DNA from: Cognatilysobacter tabacisoli
GTDB lineage: Bacteria; Pseudomonadota; Gammaproteobacteria; Xanthomonadales; Xanthomonadaceae
Direction of reading: 5' to 3'
Length of the DNA: 64,000 nucleotides
Assembly (NCBI RefSeq): GCF_003586305.1
Contig: NZ_KZ987400.1
Span: 282,635 to 346,634, forward strand
Every line of letters starts with the position of its first letter. Position 1 is the first letter of the stretch. Positions 35,018 to 44,614 of the stretch are shown here, piece after piece. The position numbers and the translations under genes were made by a program. The notes beneath the pieces are model-generated. The model was not told the origin of the DNA and searched no databases. It worked only from the letters and a program-made list of their open reading frames with translations.

Positions 35018-35033
35018 TGGCACGCCGCTTGCT
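35018..35033 (+). promoter_or_regulatory. Sigma-54 promoter of glnA
   Basis: TGGCACG-CCGC-TTGCT matches TGGCACG-N4-TTGCW fully, with 10 bases between the GG and GC elements. Transcription should start near 35044, 30 nt before the glnA ATG. Confidence 0.92.
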
Positions 35034-35073
35034 TTGATACTGGCATCCCAGTCCACGCAAGGTGTCCGCCGCA

Positions 35074-36483
35074 ATGTCGTACGAGCACGTCGAAAAGCTG
35101 ATCCGTGACCACAAGGTCGAATTCATCGACCTGCGCTTCGCCGACATGCGCGGCGTGCAGCACCACGTGACCTACCCGAAGTCGATCATCGAGCCGGCGC
35201 TGTTCGAGGACGGCAAGATGTTCGACGGCAGCTCGATCAGCGGCTGGAAGGGCATCAACGAGTCCGACATGGTCCTGCTGCCGGACCCGTCGACCGCGTT
35301 CCTCGATCCGTTCACCGCCGACCCGACGCTGGTGCTGACCTGCGACATCCTCGACCCGGCCACGATGCAGGCCTACTCGCGCGACCCGCGCGGCGTCGCC
35401 AAGCGCGCCGAGGCCTACCTGAAGTCCAGCGGCATCGCCGAGCAGGCGTTCTTCGGCCCGGAGCCGGAGTTCTTCATCTTCGATTCGGTCCGCTACGCCA
35501 ACGAGATGGGCCACACCTTCTTCCACGTCGACTCCGAAGAGGCCGCGTGGAACTCCGGCCGCGAGTACGAGGGCGGCAACACCGGCTACCGGCCGGGCGT
35601 TAAGGGCGGCTACTTCCCGGTCGCGCCGCTGGACTCGCTGCACGACATCCGCGCCGAGATGTGCAAGACGCTCGAGCAGGTCGGCATCGAGGTCGAGGTG
35701 CACCACCACGAGGTCGCCAACGCCGGCCAGTGCGAGATCGGCACCAAGTTCAGCTCGCTCGTCAAGAAGGCCGACGAGCTGCTGACGATGAAGTACGTCA
35801 TCAAGAACGTCGCCCACCGCAACGGCAAGACCGCGACGTTCATGCCCAAGCCGATCGTCGGCGACAACGGCAGCGGCATGCACGTGCACCAGTCGCTGGC
35901 CAAGGGCGGCGTCAACCTGTTCTCCGGCGACGGCTACGGCGGCCTGTCGCAGACGGCGCTGTGGTACATCGGCGGCATCTTCAAGCACGCCCGCGCGATC
36001 AACGCGTTCGCCAACTCGACGACCAACTCGTACAAGCGCCTGGTGCCGGGCTTCGAGGCGCCGGTGATGCTGGCCTACTCGGCGCGCAACCGCTCGGCGT
36101 CGTGCCGCATCCCGTACGTGGCCAACCCGAAGGCGCGCCGCATCGAGATCCGCTTCCCGGATCCGATGAACTCCGGCTACCTGATCTTCGCCGCGCTGAT
36201 GATGGCCGGCCTGGACGGCATCAAGAACCAGATCGACCCCGGCGCGCCGAGCGACAAGGACCTGTACGACCTGCCGCCGGAGGAAGAGAAGAACATCCCG
36301 ACCGTGTGCCACTCGCTGGACCAGGCGCTGGAAGCGCTGGACAAGGACCGCGACTTCCTCAAGGCCGGCGGCGTGTTCACCGACGACTTCATCGACGGCT
36401 ACATCGCGCTGAAGATGAAGGAGGTCACCGCGTTCCGCGCGGCGACGCATCCGCTCGAATACCAGATGTACTACGCGATCTGA
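35074..36483 (+). CDS. glnA: Glutamine synthetase type I
   Basis: A 469-residue GSI-beta enzyme that forms glutamine from glutamate, ammonia and ATP as a dodecamer. Metal and glutamate-site blocks are intact: '[14 protein letters not shown]', '[16 protein letters not shown]', '[15 protein letters not shown]' and 'RSASCRIPY'. The adenylylation tyrosine is present (Y398 counting Met, in '[11 protein letters not shown]'), so GlnE control is expected. ATG 35074 gives the standard N-terminus '[21 protein letters not shown]'-like; a GTG at 35062 adds four residues. Expression is predicted to depend on sigma-54 and NtrC from the sites upstream. The last 35 bp are repeated 150 bp further on. Confidence 0.98.
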   Translation: MSYEHVEKLIRDHKVEFIDLRFADMRGVQHHVTYPKSIIEPALFEDGKMFDGSSISGWKGINESDMVLLPDPSTAFLDPFTADPTLVLTCDILDPATMQAYSRDPRGVAKRAEAYLKSSGIAEQAFFGPEPEFFIFDSVRYANEMGHTFFHVDSEEAAWNSGREYEGGNTGYRPGVKGGYFPVAPLDSLHDIRAEMCKTLEQVGIEVEVHHHEVANAGQCEIGTKFSSLVKKADELLTMKYVIKNVAHRNGKTATFMPKPIVGDNGSGMHVHQSLAKGGVNLFSGDGYGGLSQTALWYIGGIFKHARAINAFANSTTNSYKRLVPGFEAPVMLAYSARNRSASCRIPYVANPKARRIEIRFPDPMNSGYLIFAALMMAGLDGIKNQIDPGAPSDKDLYDLPPEEEKNIPTVCHSLDQALEALDKDRDFLKAGGVFTDDFIDGYIALKMKEVTAFRAATHPLEYQMYYAI

Positions 36484-36635
36484 TGCTCGACCGGGCGCGC
36501 CAGCAGCGACGCGTTGGGCCGGCGGTTGTCCGGCCCGGCGCAGCGCGCCGGGCGTTCGCTGCGGACGCGCGGCAGTGCCGCGCAGGCGTCCGCACCTCGC
36601 CCGCTCGAATACCGGATGTACTACGCGATCTGATG
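36451..36635 (+). repeat. Duplicated 3' end of glnA (35-bp direct repeat, 150-bp offset)
   Basis: Bases 36451-36485 (last codons of glnA plus stop) recur at 36601-36635 with one mismatch. The offset of 150 bp is a whole number of codons, so the second copy would also read 'PLEYRMYYAI' and stop. The 115 bp between are not obviously repeated. Confidence 0.95.
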
Positions 36636-36760
36636 GGCGATCGCGCGCATCGGGCGTCGAGCACGAGGAGCCGGCCGCTGGCCGGCTCCACGCCACGCGG
36701 CCTGAGCGCGTGGGCGTCCCGGCGACTGGCGCGCGCGGTGCACGGCACGAATTGATTCAA

Positions 36761-36799
36761 ACGCGGCCCGGGGTGTTCCCCCGGGCCGCGTTGTTGTTG
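36761..36799 (+). terminator. Rho-independent terminator downstream of glnA
   Basis: A perfect 13-bp stem (36761-36773 with 36779-36791) encloses a 5-nt loop and is followed by TGTTGTTGG. It lies about 280 bp past the glnA stop, after the duplicated segment. Confidence 0.85.
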
Positions 36800-37007
36800 G
36801 CCCTTCCATCGGCCGTCGCGGCGCCGTCGAACGCGTCGCGGGCCTGTCCACCATCCCACCGCAACGAGGTGAACCAGATCGACGGGCGATGCCCGCCGCC
36901 AGGCGAGTGCGTCCCGAGATAACGCGGAACCGGGCACACGGCGTCCGCGTTGCAAGAGCACGAAGCAATGACCGGGGAGGGGCCACCGCTTATGAGGAGC
37001 CTGCGTC
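36800..37007. other. Leader region of torF-glnK-amtB, no gene seen
   Basis: Together with 36484-36760 this makes a gap of about 520 bp without a convincing gene. Past the terminator I see only a small CGGGC-GAT-GCCCG hairpin (36888-36900) and the torF ribosome site GAGGAG at 36994-36999. No sigma-54 or NtrC site of good quality is present. Confidence 0.5.
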
Positions 37008-37781
37008 ATGTCGTCTCGAAACCATCGCACCACGCTTTCACTCGCCACCCTCGCCACGTTCGTGGTCTTCGGCCTGGGCATGGCCAGCGCACACGCCGGC
37101 GCCGCCGGCAGCGTGACGCTGACCAGCGACTACGTGTTTCGCGGCATTTCGCAAACCAACCAGGAGCCCGCGCTGCAGGCCGGCCTGGAATTCGCCACCG
37201 ACGCGGGGTTCTACGTCGGCGGCTGGGGCAGCAACGTCAGCTGGCTGTCGGACCTGTCGTCCGTCGGCGCGCCGGTGTCCAGCAGCGTCGAGCTCGACGC
37301 CTACGCCGGCTATCGGGGGCAGCTCCTGCCCAGCGTGTTCACCGACACGGTGAAGTTCGACGTCGGCGCGCTGTACTACTGGTACCCGGGTGACTACCCG
37401 GCGGGCTTCAACAGCCCCGACACCGCCGAGCTCTACGTCGGCGTCAGCGCCGGCATCGTCTCGGCGAAGTACTCGTACGCCCTCACCGACCTGTTCGGCT
37501 ACGCCGACTCGGACGGCAGCGGCTACCTCGACGTCTCGGCGAACTGGGAGTTCGTGCCGACCTGGACGCTCAACGTCCACGGCGGCAAGCAGTGGATCGA
37601 GAACAACGAGGCGTTCGAGTACGCCGACTGGAAGCTCGGCGTCACCAAGACGTTCGACGGCGGGTTCTCCGTCGCGGTGGCCTACACCGGCACCGACGCC
37701 GACGAGCCGCTCTACACCAACCCCTACGGCAACTTCCTCGGCGACGACGCGTTCGTGCTGACGCTGGGCAAGTCGTTCTGA
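37008..37781 (+). CDS. TorF-type putative porin (Gcw_chp family)
   Basis: A 257-residue outer-membrane beta-barrel protein. A signal peptide (to about residue 31, 'GMASAHAGA') is followed by the family hallmark 'VTLTSDYVFRGISQTNQEPALQAGLEF' region, and it ends in 'FVLTLGKSF' with a terminal Phe as outer-membrane proteins do. The ribosome site GAGGAG is 8 nt before the ATG. In xanthomonads and relatives this family often lies directly upstream of glnK-amtB, which suggests a channel for nitrogen compounds. It is separated from glnK by 28 bp and is probably in the same operon. Confidence 0.88.
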   Translation: MSSRNHRTTLSLATLATFVVFGLGMASAHAGAAGSVTLTSDYVFRGISQTNQEPALQAGLEFATDAGFYVGGWGSNVSWLSDLSSVGAPVSSSVELDAYAGYRGQLLPSVFTDTVKFDVGALYYWYPGDYPAGFNSPDTAELYVGVSAGIVSAKYSYALTDLFGYADSDGSGYLDVSANWEFVPTWTLNVHGGKQWIENNEAFEYADWKLGVTKTFDGGFSVAVAYTGTDADEPLYTNPYGNFLGDDAFVLTLGKSF

Positions 37782-37806
37782 GCCGCGCCATTCCCACCGG
37801 AGCTGA

Positions 37807-38148
<342 letters not shown>

Positions 38149-38168
38149 ACACGACCGCGAGGACTCCC

Positions 38169-39602
38169 ATGAACGTTTGCATTGACGAACCCCGCGGGCA
38201 GGCGCCAACCGCGGCTCCAGCCACGGTTGCCGGTCGAGCCGGAGGTGCGACGCGGCACGCGCTGCGCGTCGCGGTCGCGGTCGCGGCGCTCGCCTTCGGC
38301 GCCGCGCACGCGCAGGAAGCCGTCGCCGTCCTCGAGACCGCGGCCGAGGCCGCGCCCGCGGTCGAACAGGTGGTCGACAAGGGCGACGTCGCGTGGATGC
38401 TGACGTCGACGCTGCTGGTGCTGCTGATGACCGTGCCGGGGCTGGCGCTGTTCTACGGCGGGCTGGTGCGCAGCAAGAACGTGCTGTCGGTGCTGATGCA
38501 GGTGCTGGCGGTGTTCTCGATGATCGTGCTGCTGTGGGTGGCCTACGGCTACTCGCTGGCGTTCGCCGGCGGCGGCGCATTCATCGGAACCTTCGACAAG
38601 CTGTTCCTGGCCGGCGTCAGCAAGGACTCGCTGGCGGCGACGTTCACCGCCGGCGTGTCGCTGCCGGAGTACGTGTTCGTCGCGTTCCAGTCGACGTTCG
38701 CCGGCATCACCGGGGCGCTGATCGTCGGCGCGTTCGCCGAGCGCATCAAGTTCCGCGCGGTGCTGCTGTTCTCGGCGCTGTGGTTCACGTTCGCCTACCT
38801 GCCGATCGCGCACATGGTCTGGTACGCGCCGGACGGCTGGCTGTTCGCCAAGGGCGCGATCGACTTCGCCGGCGGCACCGTGGTGCACATCAACGCCGGC
38901 GTCGCCGCGCTGGTCGGTGCGTACCTGGTCGGCAAGCGCGTGGGCTACGGGCGCGAAGCGATCAAGCCGCACAACGTGACCTTCACGATGATCGGCGCGT
39001 CGCTGCTGTGGGTCGGCTGGTTCGGATTCAACGCCGGCTCCAACCTCGAGGCGACCTCCGGCGCGGCGCTGGCATTCCTCAACACGCTGCTGGCCACGGC
39101 CGCCGCGGCGCTGGCGTGGAGCCTGGTCGAGGCGGTGATCAAGGGCAAGCCGTCGATGCTCGGCGGCGCGTCCGGCGTGGTCGCAGGGCTGGTCGCGATC
39201 ACCCCGGCCTGCGGCACGGTCGGGCCGCTGGGCGCGATCGCGATCGGCGCGATCGCCGGCGTGCTGTGCGTGTGGGGCGTCACCGGGTTGAAGCGCCTGC
39301 TGCGCGTCGACGACTCGCTCGACGTGTTCGGCGTGCACGGGCTCGGCGGCATCGTCGGCGCGCTGCTGACCGGCGTGTTCACCGCGCCGGCGCTGGGTGG
39401 CTTCGGCGCCGAGGACTTCTCGATCGCGAAACAGGTCGGCGTGCAGGCGCTCGGCGTCGGCGTGACGATCGTCTGGTCGGGCGTCGTGTCGCTGCTCGCG
39501 TTCGCGATCGTCAAGGCCGTGGTCGGCCTGCGCGTGCCGGAGGAGGCCGAGCGCGAAGGCCTCGACATCACCTCGCACGGCGAAGCGGCGTACGAGAACT
39601 GA
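38169..39602 (+). CDS. amtB: Ammonium transporter
   Basis: A 477-residue Amt/Rh-family channel with about eleven transmembrane helices after a long, probably cleaved N-terminal signal ('VAVAVAALAFGAAHAQE'). Family blocks include 'VPGLALFYGGLVRSKNVLSV', 'FAGGTVVHINAGVAALVGA' with the first pore His, and 'DVFGVHGLGGIVGALLTG' with the second. ATG 38169 has GAGGA about 7 nt upstream and is preferred. GTG 38145 overlaps the glnK stop (GTGA) and would add eight residues. It imports ammonium and is gated by GlnK. Confidence 0.95.
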   Translation: MNVCIDEPRGQAPTAAPATVAGRAGGATRHALRVAVAVAALAFGAAHAQEAVAVLETAAEAAPAVEQVVDKGDVAWMLTSTLLVLLMTVPGLALFYGGLVRSKNVLSVLMQVLAVFSMIVLLWVAYGYSLAFAGGGAFIGTFDKLFLAGVSKDSLAATFTAGVSLPEYVFVAFQSTFAGITGALIVGAFAERIKFRAVLLFSALWFTFAYLPIAHMVWYAPDGWLFAKGAIDFAGGTVVHINAGVAALVGAYLVGKRVGYGREAIKPHNVTFTMIGASLLWVGWFGFNAGSNLEATSGAALAFLNTLLATAAAALAWSLVEAVIKGKPSMLGGASGVVAGLVAITPACGTVGPLGAIAIGAIAGVLCVWGVTGLKRLLRVDDSLDVFGVHGLGGIVGALLTGVFTAPALGGFGAEDFSIAKQVGVQALGVGVTIVWSGVVSLLAFAIVKAVVGLRVPEEAEREGLDITSHGEAAYEN

Positions 39603-39665
39603 TCGGTCGCAACCGCGCGGAGGCCGGGCGGTTCGCCGCCCGGCCCCGCGCACCGCGTGCCGTCT

Positions 39666-39682
39666 TGCACCGTCCCGGTGCG
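39666..39682 (+). promoter_or_regulatory. NtrC-like site 1 upstream of ntrB
   Basis: TGCACC-GTCCC-GGTGCG matches the NtrC consensus at 11 of 12 positions. It directly abuts the second site. Confidence 0.8.
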
Positions 39683-39699
39683 CGCACCAAGATGGTGCA
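39683..39699 (+). promoter_or_regulatory. NtrC-like site 2 abutting the ntrB start codon
   Basis: CGCACC-AAGAT-GGTGCA matches the consensus at 11 of 12 positions. It ends one base before the ATG at 39700 and covers where a ribosome binding site would be. Confidence 0.8.
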
Positions 39700-40740
39700 A
39701 TGACCGCGACCCCCGCGCCCGAGCTCGACGCCCTGGTCACGCCGCTGGCGTGGACCGACCGCGACGGCGCCATCGTCGGCACCAACACCGCGTTCGCCCG
39801 CTGGTTCGGGGTCAGCGCGCGGCGCCTGCTCGGCTGGCCGCTGGCCGCGCTGGACGGCGGCGACGGCCGGCTCGCCGATGCGATCGCCCGGCTCGGATTC
39901 GATGACGCCCCGGTCTGCGCGCGCCGGATCCGGCTGCGCTACGCCGACGGCGACGAGCGCTTCGCCGACGTCTGGCTGGCGCGCCGCGACGACGGCGGCT
40001 GGCAGGCCGAGGTCCACCCGGTCGAGGAGTTCCCCGGCGAGGACCCGGCGCGGCTGCTGCCGTCGGCGCTGTCGGCCGCGCTGAAGGGGCTCGCGCACGA
40101 GCTGCGCAACCCGCTGTCGGGCCTGAAGGGCGCCGCGCAGCTGCTGGCGCGCCGTGTCGAAGACGCTGACGGACGCGAACTGGTCGGCCTGATCGCCGAG
40201 GAGACCGACCGCCTCGCGTCGCTGGTCGACCGCCTGCTGGCGCCGGTGCCGGCGCGCGCGCACGAGCCGCTGAACATCCACGCCGTGCTCGAGCGGGTGC
40301 TGCGGCTGGCCGAGAGCGAGGCCGGCTGGGCCGTGCGGCTGGTCCGCGACTACGACCCGAGCCTGCCCGAGCTCGACGGCGACGCCGACCGCCTGACCCA
40401 GGCCGTGTGGAACCTGGTGCGCAACGCGATCGAGGCCGGCGCGACCACGGTGACGCTTCGCACGCGCGCCGAGCACGGCGTGCGCATCGGCGACGAGCTG
40501 CACCCGGTCGCGCTGCGGCTGGACATTTCCGACGACGGCCGCGGCGTGCCGGAGGCGCTGGCCGAGCAGCTGTTCCTGCCGCTGGTGTCCGGACGCGCGG
40601 AAGGCAGCGGGCTCGGGCTCGCGCTGGCGCAGCAGGCCGCGCGCGAGCACCGCGGCTCGCTGGCGTACCGGTCGCGGCCGGGGCACACGGTGTTCACGGT
40701 GCTGCTGCCGATGCACGACGTCGACGGGGAGGGCGCGTGA
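39700..40740 (+). CDS. glnL: Nitrogen regulation sensor kinase NtrB
   Basis: A 346-residue soluble histidine kinase. The N-terminal PAS-like domain is about residues 1-115. HisKA has H133 in 'GLAHELRNPLSGLKGAAQLL', and HATPase has N-box 'NLVRNAIEAGA' and G-box 'AEGSGLGLALAQQAA'. NtrB phosphorylates NtrC when nitrogen is low; PII binding reverses this. No membrane segment is present, as expected. The gene has no conventional Shine-Dalgarno sequence; two NtrC-like sites fill the 34 bp before the ATG. The gap to ntrC is 130 bp. Confidence 0.95.
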   Translation: MTATPAPELDALVTPLAWTDRDGAIVGTNTAFARWFGVSARRLLGWPLAALDGGDGRLADAIARLGFDDAPVCARRIRLRYADGDERFADVWLARRDDGGWQAEVHPVEEFPGEDPARLLPSALSAALKGLAHELRNPLSGLKGAAQLLARRVEDADGRELVGLIAEETDRLASLVDRLLAPVPARAHEPLNIHAVLERVLRLAESEAGWAVRLVRDYDPSLPELDGDADRLTQAVWNLVRNAIEAGATTVTLRTRAEHGVRIGDELHPVALRLDISDDGRGVPEALAEQLFLPLVSGRAEGSGLGLALAQQAAREHRGSLAYRSRPGHTVFTVLLPMHDVDGEGA

Positions 40741-40870
40741 GGGCCGCGCCGACGACAGCGTGGCGCCGGCATTCGCCCCGACCGCATCGATGGCGGGAGC
40801 CGCCATCGACGACCACCCGGCAACACCCGGTAGCCCGGTAATCCACCAGCCCCAGCGAGCCCCGACCTCC

Positions 40871-42286
<1,416 letters not shown>

Positions 42287-42317
42287 GCCGTTCACCCGCG
42301 CCGAACCCGGCCGTCGC

Positions 42318-42323
42318 TACCGT
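42318..42323 (+). promoter_or_regulatory. Candidate -10 (GC-TACCGT) for sodC
   Basis: GCTACCGTCGT, 31 nt before the sodC ATG, fits the recurring GCTAnnnT class. The ribosome site AGGAG follows it. Confidence 0.35.
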
Positions 42324-42354
42324 CGTCCCCCACCGCCGCACAGGAGATGCCCGC

Positions 42355-42933
42355 ATGAAGCCGCTGACAACCGCCGTTGCCCTGGCCGCCGCGCTCGCCG
42401 CAAGCGCCTGCACCACCGCGCCGACCGCCTCGCGCACGGCGCCGCCGTCGCCGTCGGCCGGAAGCGCCGTGTCCACCGCGCGCGGTGCCGACGTCGTGCT
42501 GGCCTCGGCCTCGGCCTCGCTGGTCAGCGGCAAACTGCGCGCCGCGCCGATGGGCGACGGTGTGCACTTCACCGGCGAGGTCGGCGGGCTCGGCGCCAAT
42601 TCGACCCACGCGATCCACGTGCACGAAAAGGGCGACTGCAGCGCGGTCGACGCCAGCAGCGCCGGCGCGCACTTCAACCCGACCGGCGCCGCGCACGGTC
42701 GCGCCGGCAGCGGCGCCCACCACGCCGGCGACATGGACAACATCGTCGCCGACGCGCGCGGCGTGGCGCGGGTCAACGCGCACCTGCGCGGGGTGACGCT
42801 CGGCGGTGGCGCGGCCAACGACATCGCCGGACGCGCGGTGATCGTGCACGCCGCGCCCGACGACTACGCCAGCCAGCCGGCCGGCAACGCCGGCGCGCGC
42901 GTCGCCTGCGGCATCATCGTCGCGACCCCGTAG
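42355..42933 (+). CDS. sodC: Copper-zinc superoxide dismutase, lipoprotein
   Basis: A 192-residue periplasmic Cu,Zn-SOD. The signal ends in lipobox 'LAASAC'. Metal ligands are visible in 'HAIHVHEKGDC', 'GAHFNPTGAAHG', 'GAHHAGDMDNI' and 'AVIVHAAPDDY', and the conserved disulfide pairs Cys in 'KGDC' with Cys in 'VACGI'. It removes superoxide in the periplasm. CAGGAG lies 9 nt before the ATG. It is separated from ntrC by 68 bp with its own -10 motif, so it is probably independent. Confidence 0.95.
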   Translation: MKPLTTAVALAAALAASACTTAPTASRTAPPSPSAGSAVSTARGADVVLASASASLVSGKLRAAPMGDGVHFTGEVGGLGANSTHAIHVHEKGDCSAVDASSAGAHFNPTGAAHGRAGSGAHHAGDMDNIVADARGVARVNAHLRGVTLGGGAANDIAGRAVIVHAAPDDYASQPAGNAGARVACGIIVATP

Positions 42934-42949
42934 CCGGACCGACCGATCG

Positions 42950-43444
42950 ATGAGCCACCTGCGCATCCGTGACGCCCGGCCGGCCGATCGCGACCTGCTG
43001 TCGCGCTGGGCGCAGGCAATGGCGTGGGAGACCGAGCACAAGCGGCTCGACCCGGACACGGTCGATGCCGGCATCGCCGCGGCGCTGGCCGATCCGGACA
43101 AGGCCCGCTATTTCGTCGCGATGCGCGAGGCCGCCGTCGGCGGCCACGAGACCATCGCCGACCCGGCCGGCACGCTGATGCTGACGCGCGAATGGAGCGA
43201 CTGGCGCAACGGCACCTGGTGGTGGATCCAGAGCGTCTACGTCGCGCCCGACCACCGCCGCGCCGGCGTGTACACCGCGCTGTACCGCCACGTCGAAGCG
43301 CTGGCCCGCGCCACCCCGGGCGTGATCGGCCTGCGCCTGTACGTCGAGCACGCAAACGCGCGCGCGCAGCAGACCTACGCGGCGCTGGGCATGGTCGATG
43401 CCGGCTACCGGGTGTTCGAGGCGGAGTTCACCCCCGCCGGCTGA
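42950..43444 (+). CDS. GNAT-family N-acetyltransferase
   Basis: A 164-residue acetyltransferase. The acetyl-CoA loop is 'VYVAPDHRRAGVYTALYRHV' (motif A, slightly altered from RGxGxG to RRAGVY), followed by 'LRLYVEHANARAQQTYAALGM'. The substrate is unknown. It starts 17 bp after sodC and is probably cotranscribed with it. Confidence 0.87.
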   Translation: MSHLRIRDARPADRDLLSRWAQAMAWETEHKRLDPDTVDAGIAAALADPDKARYFVAMREAAVGGHETIADPAGTLMLTREWSDWRNGTWWWIQSVYVAPDHRRAGVYTALYRHVEALARATPGVIGLRLYVEHANARAQQTYAALGMVDAGYRVFEAEFTPAG

Positions 43445-43479
43445 CGCCGCGCGCGCTGGCCCGGTCCGCGCCGCGCGGC

Positions 43480-44427
43480 TTACGCGAGCGCGTCGCGCGC
43501 CGCGTCGACCTCGTCGCAGTGGACGAAGTTCACCGCGACGCCGTGCGCGGCGAGCACGGCGGCGATCTGCCGCTGGCGCGCCTGGAAGTGCGCGTACCGG
43601 CGCTCGAGCTTGGCCCGGCATTCGTCTGTGTCGCACGGCTGCTCCGGCGCGTAGCGGCGGTGCCACGCACGCGGCGTGAACAGCGCGATCCGCGCTTCGC
43701 CGCCGGCGTAATGCACCAGCGGCTCCGGCGGCGAATCGAGCCACGCGTCGTCGTCGGGCGCGAGCAGCGCCGTCTCCAGCAGCGGCCACAGCGGCGCGAG
43801 GCCGGCGTGCTCGTACTGCAGCGCCATCATTGCGGCCAGGTCGTGCACGGTCAGGTAGCGCGCGTGCTCGACGCGCACGCCGAACGCCGCCTGCGCGGCG
43901 AGCGCGGTGTCGGCGCCGGCCATGCCGCGCTCGAGCAGCTCGCGCTCGAATGCCGCGCCGACGTCGGCCACCCGCGCCGGTGTGCCGGTGACGACGAACG
44001 GCACCAGCCGCAGCGGACCGCCGACGAAATCCGGTGACGGAGACAGTGCGCCGGGCAGCTGGCCGTCGTGCGCGCCGAACGCGATCACGCGGCCGCCGTC
44101 GACGACGCCGGCACGCGGCGCGCGCGCGGCGAGCTGGTCGAGCTCGCGATGCAGCGGCCAGCCCGGGCGCAGCAGTTCGACCGGGTCGTAGTGCGCCCCG
44201 ACCGCGACCAGGTCGAGCGCGGCGGCGTCCGGCACCAGCCGTGCGAGGTCGCGCGCGACCAGCGCCAGCAGGTCGCCGACCTCGGCCTGCGCCAGCGCGC
44301 TGCGCGCGACCGGCGCGTCGCCGGTCAGCTCGAGCGCGAGCGCGCCGAGCACGTGCGTGGCGTCGCCGGCGGACGTGCGGTCGAAGGAAGCGTTGGCGGC
44401 GGGGCGATCGGTCGGCTCGGCGGTCAT
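43480..44427 (-). CDS. Protein of unknown function, 315 aa
   Basis: A 315-residue soluble protein that I do not recognise. It has an alpha/beta-like first half ('DLVAVGAHYDPVELLRPGWPL', 'RLVPFVVTGTPARVADVGAAFE') and a helical region 'YLTVHDLAAMMALQYEHAG'. The C-terminus carries 'CDTDECRAKLERRYAHF' and 'VAVNFVHCDEVD', with three cysteines. No signal peptide or membrane helix is visible. Codon use matches its neighbours, and it is a clean divergent gene facing away from fadI. The CxxxxC and nearby His could bind a metal. Confidence 0.7.
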   Translation of the reverse strand: MTAEPTDRPAANASFDRTSAGDATHVLGALALELTGDAPVARSALAQAEVGDLLALVARDLARLVPDAAALDLVAVGAHYDPVELLRPGWPLHRELDQLAARAPRAGVVDGGRVIAFGAHDGQLPGALSPSPDFVGGPLRLVPFVVTGTPARVADVGAAFERELLERGMAGADTALAAQAAFGVRVEHARYLTVHDLAAMMALQYEHAGLAPLWPLLETALLAPDDDAWLDSPPEPLVHYAGGEARIALFTPRAWHRRYAPEQPCDTDECRAKLERRYAHFQARQRQIAAVLAAHGVAVNFVHCDEVDAARDALA

Positions 44428-44511
44428 CGGCGCGGGGTGGCCTGTCGGGCGTGGGGGAGGGCCGCGGGCGGGGCGCCGCGCGCCGCGCTGAGCGCGACAA
44501 TACGCAGGCGT

Positions 44512-44540
44512 TTGGTCGAGCGCGGGCCCGGCGCTACACT
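44512..44540 (+). promoter_or_regulatory. Candidate sigma-70 promoter of fadI
   Basis: TTGGTC (44512-44517), a 17-bp spacer and GC-TACACT (44535-44540). It lies 75 nt before the ATG and is the best spaced -35/-10 pair in the window. Confidence 0.6.
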
Positions 44541-44614
44541 GCGGTCATTATGCCCGCGACGCACGGCGGGCCGCCCTTTCCACCGTCCGCCCGACGTCCG
44601 CCCGAGGTGAACCG

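Noticed and set aside
36516-36536. glnA terminator at the GGGCCGG-N7-CCGGCCC hairpin
   Set aside because: No T-run; the 13-bp stem at 36761 with a T-rich tail is a better terminator.
36727-36742. Second sigma-54 promoter (TGGCGC-N5-GTGCA) for torF-glnK
   Set aside because: Spacing fits but the sequence is GC-rich and a strong terminator lies immediately downstream, so it would not reach torF.
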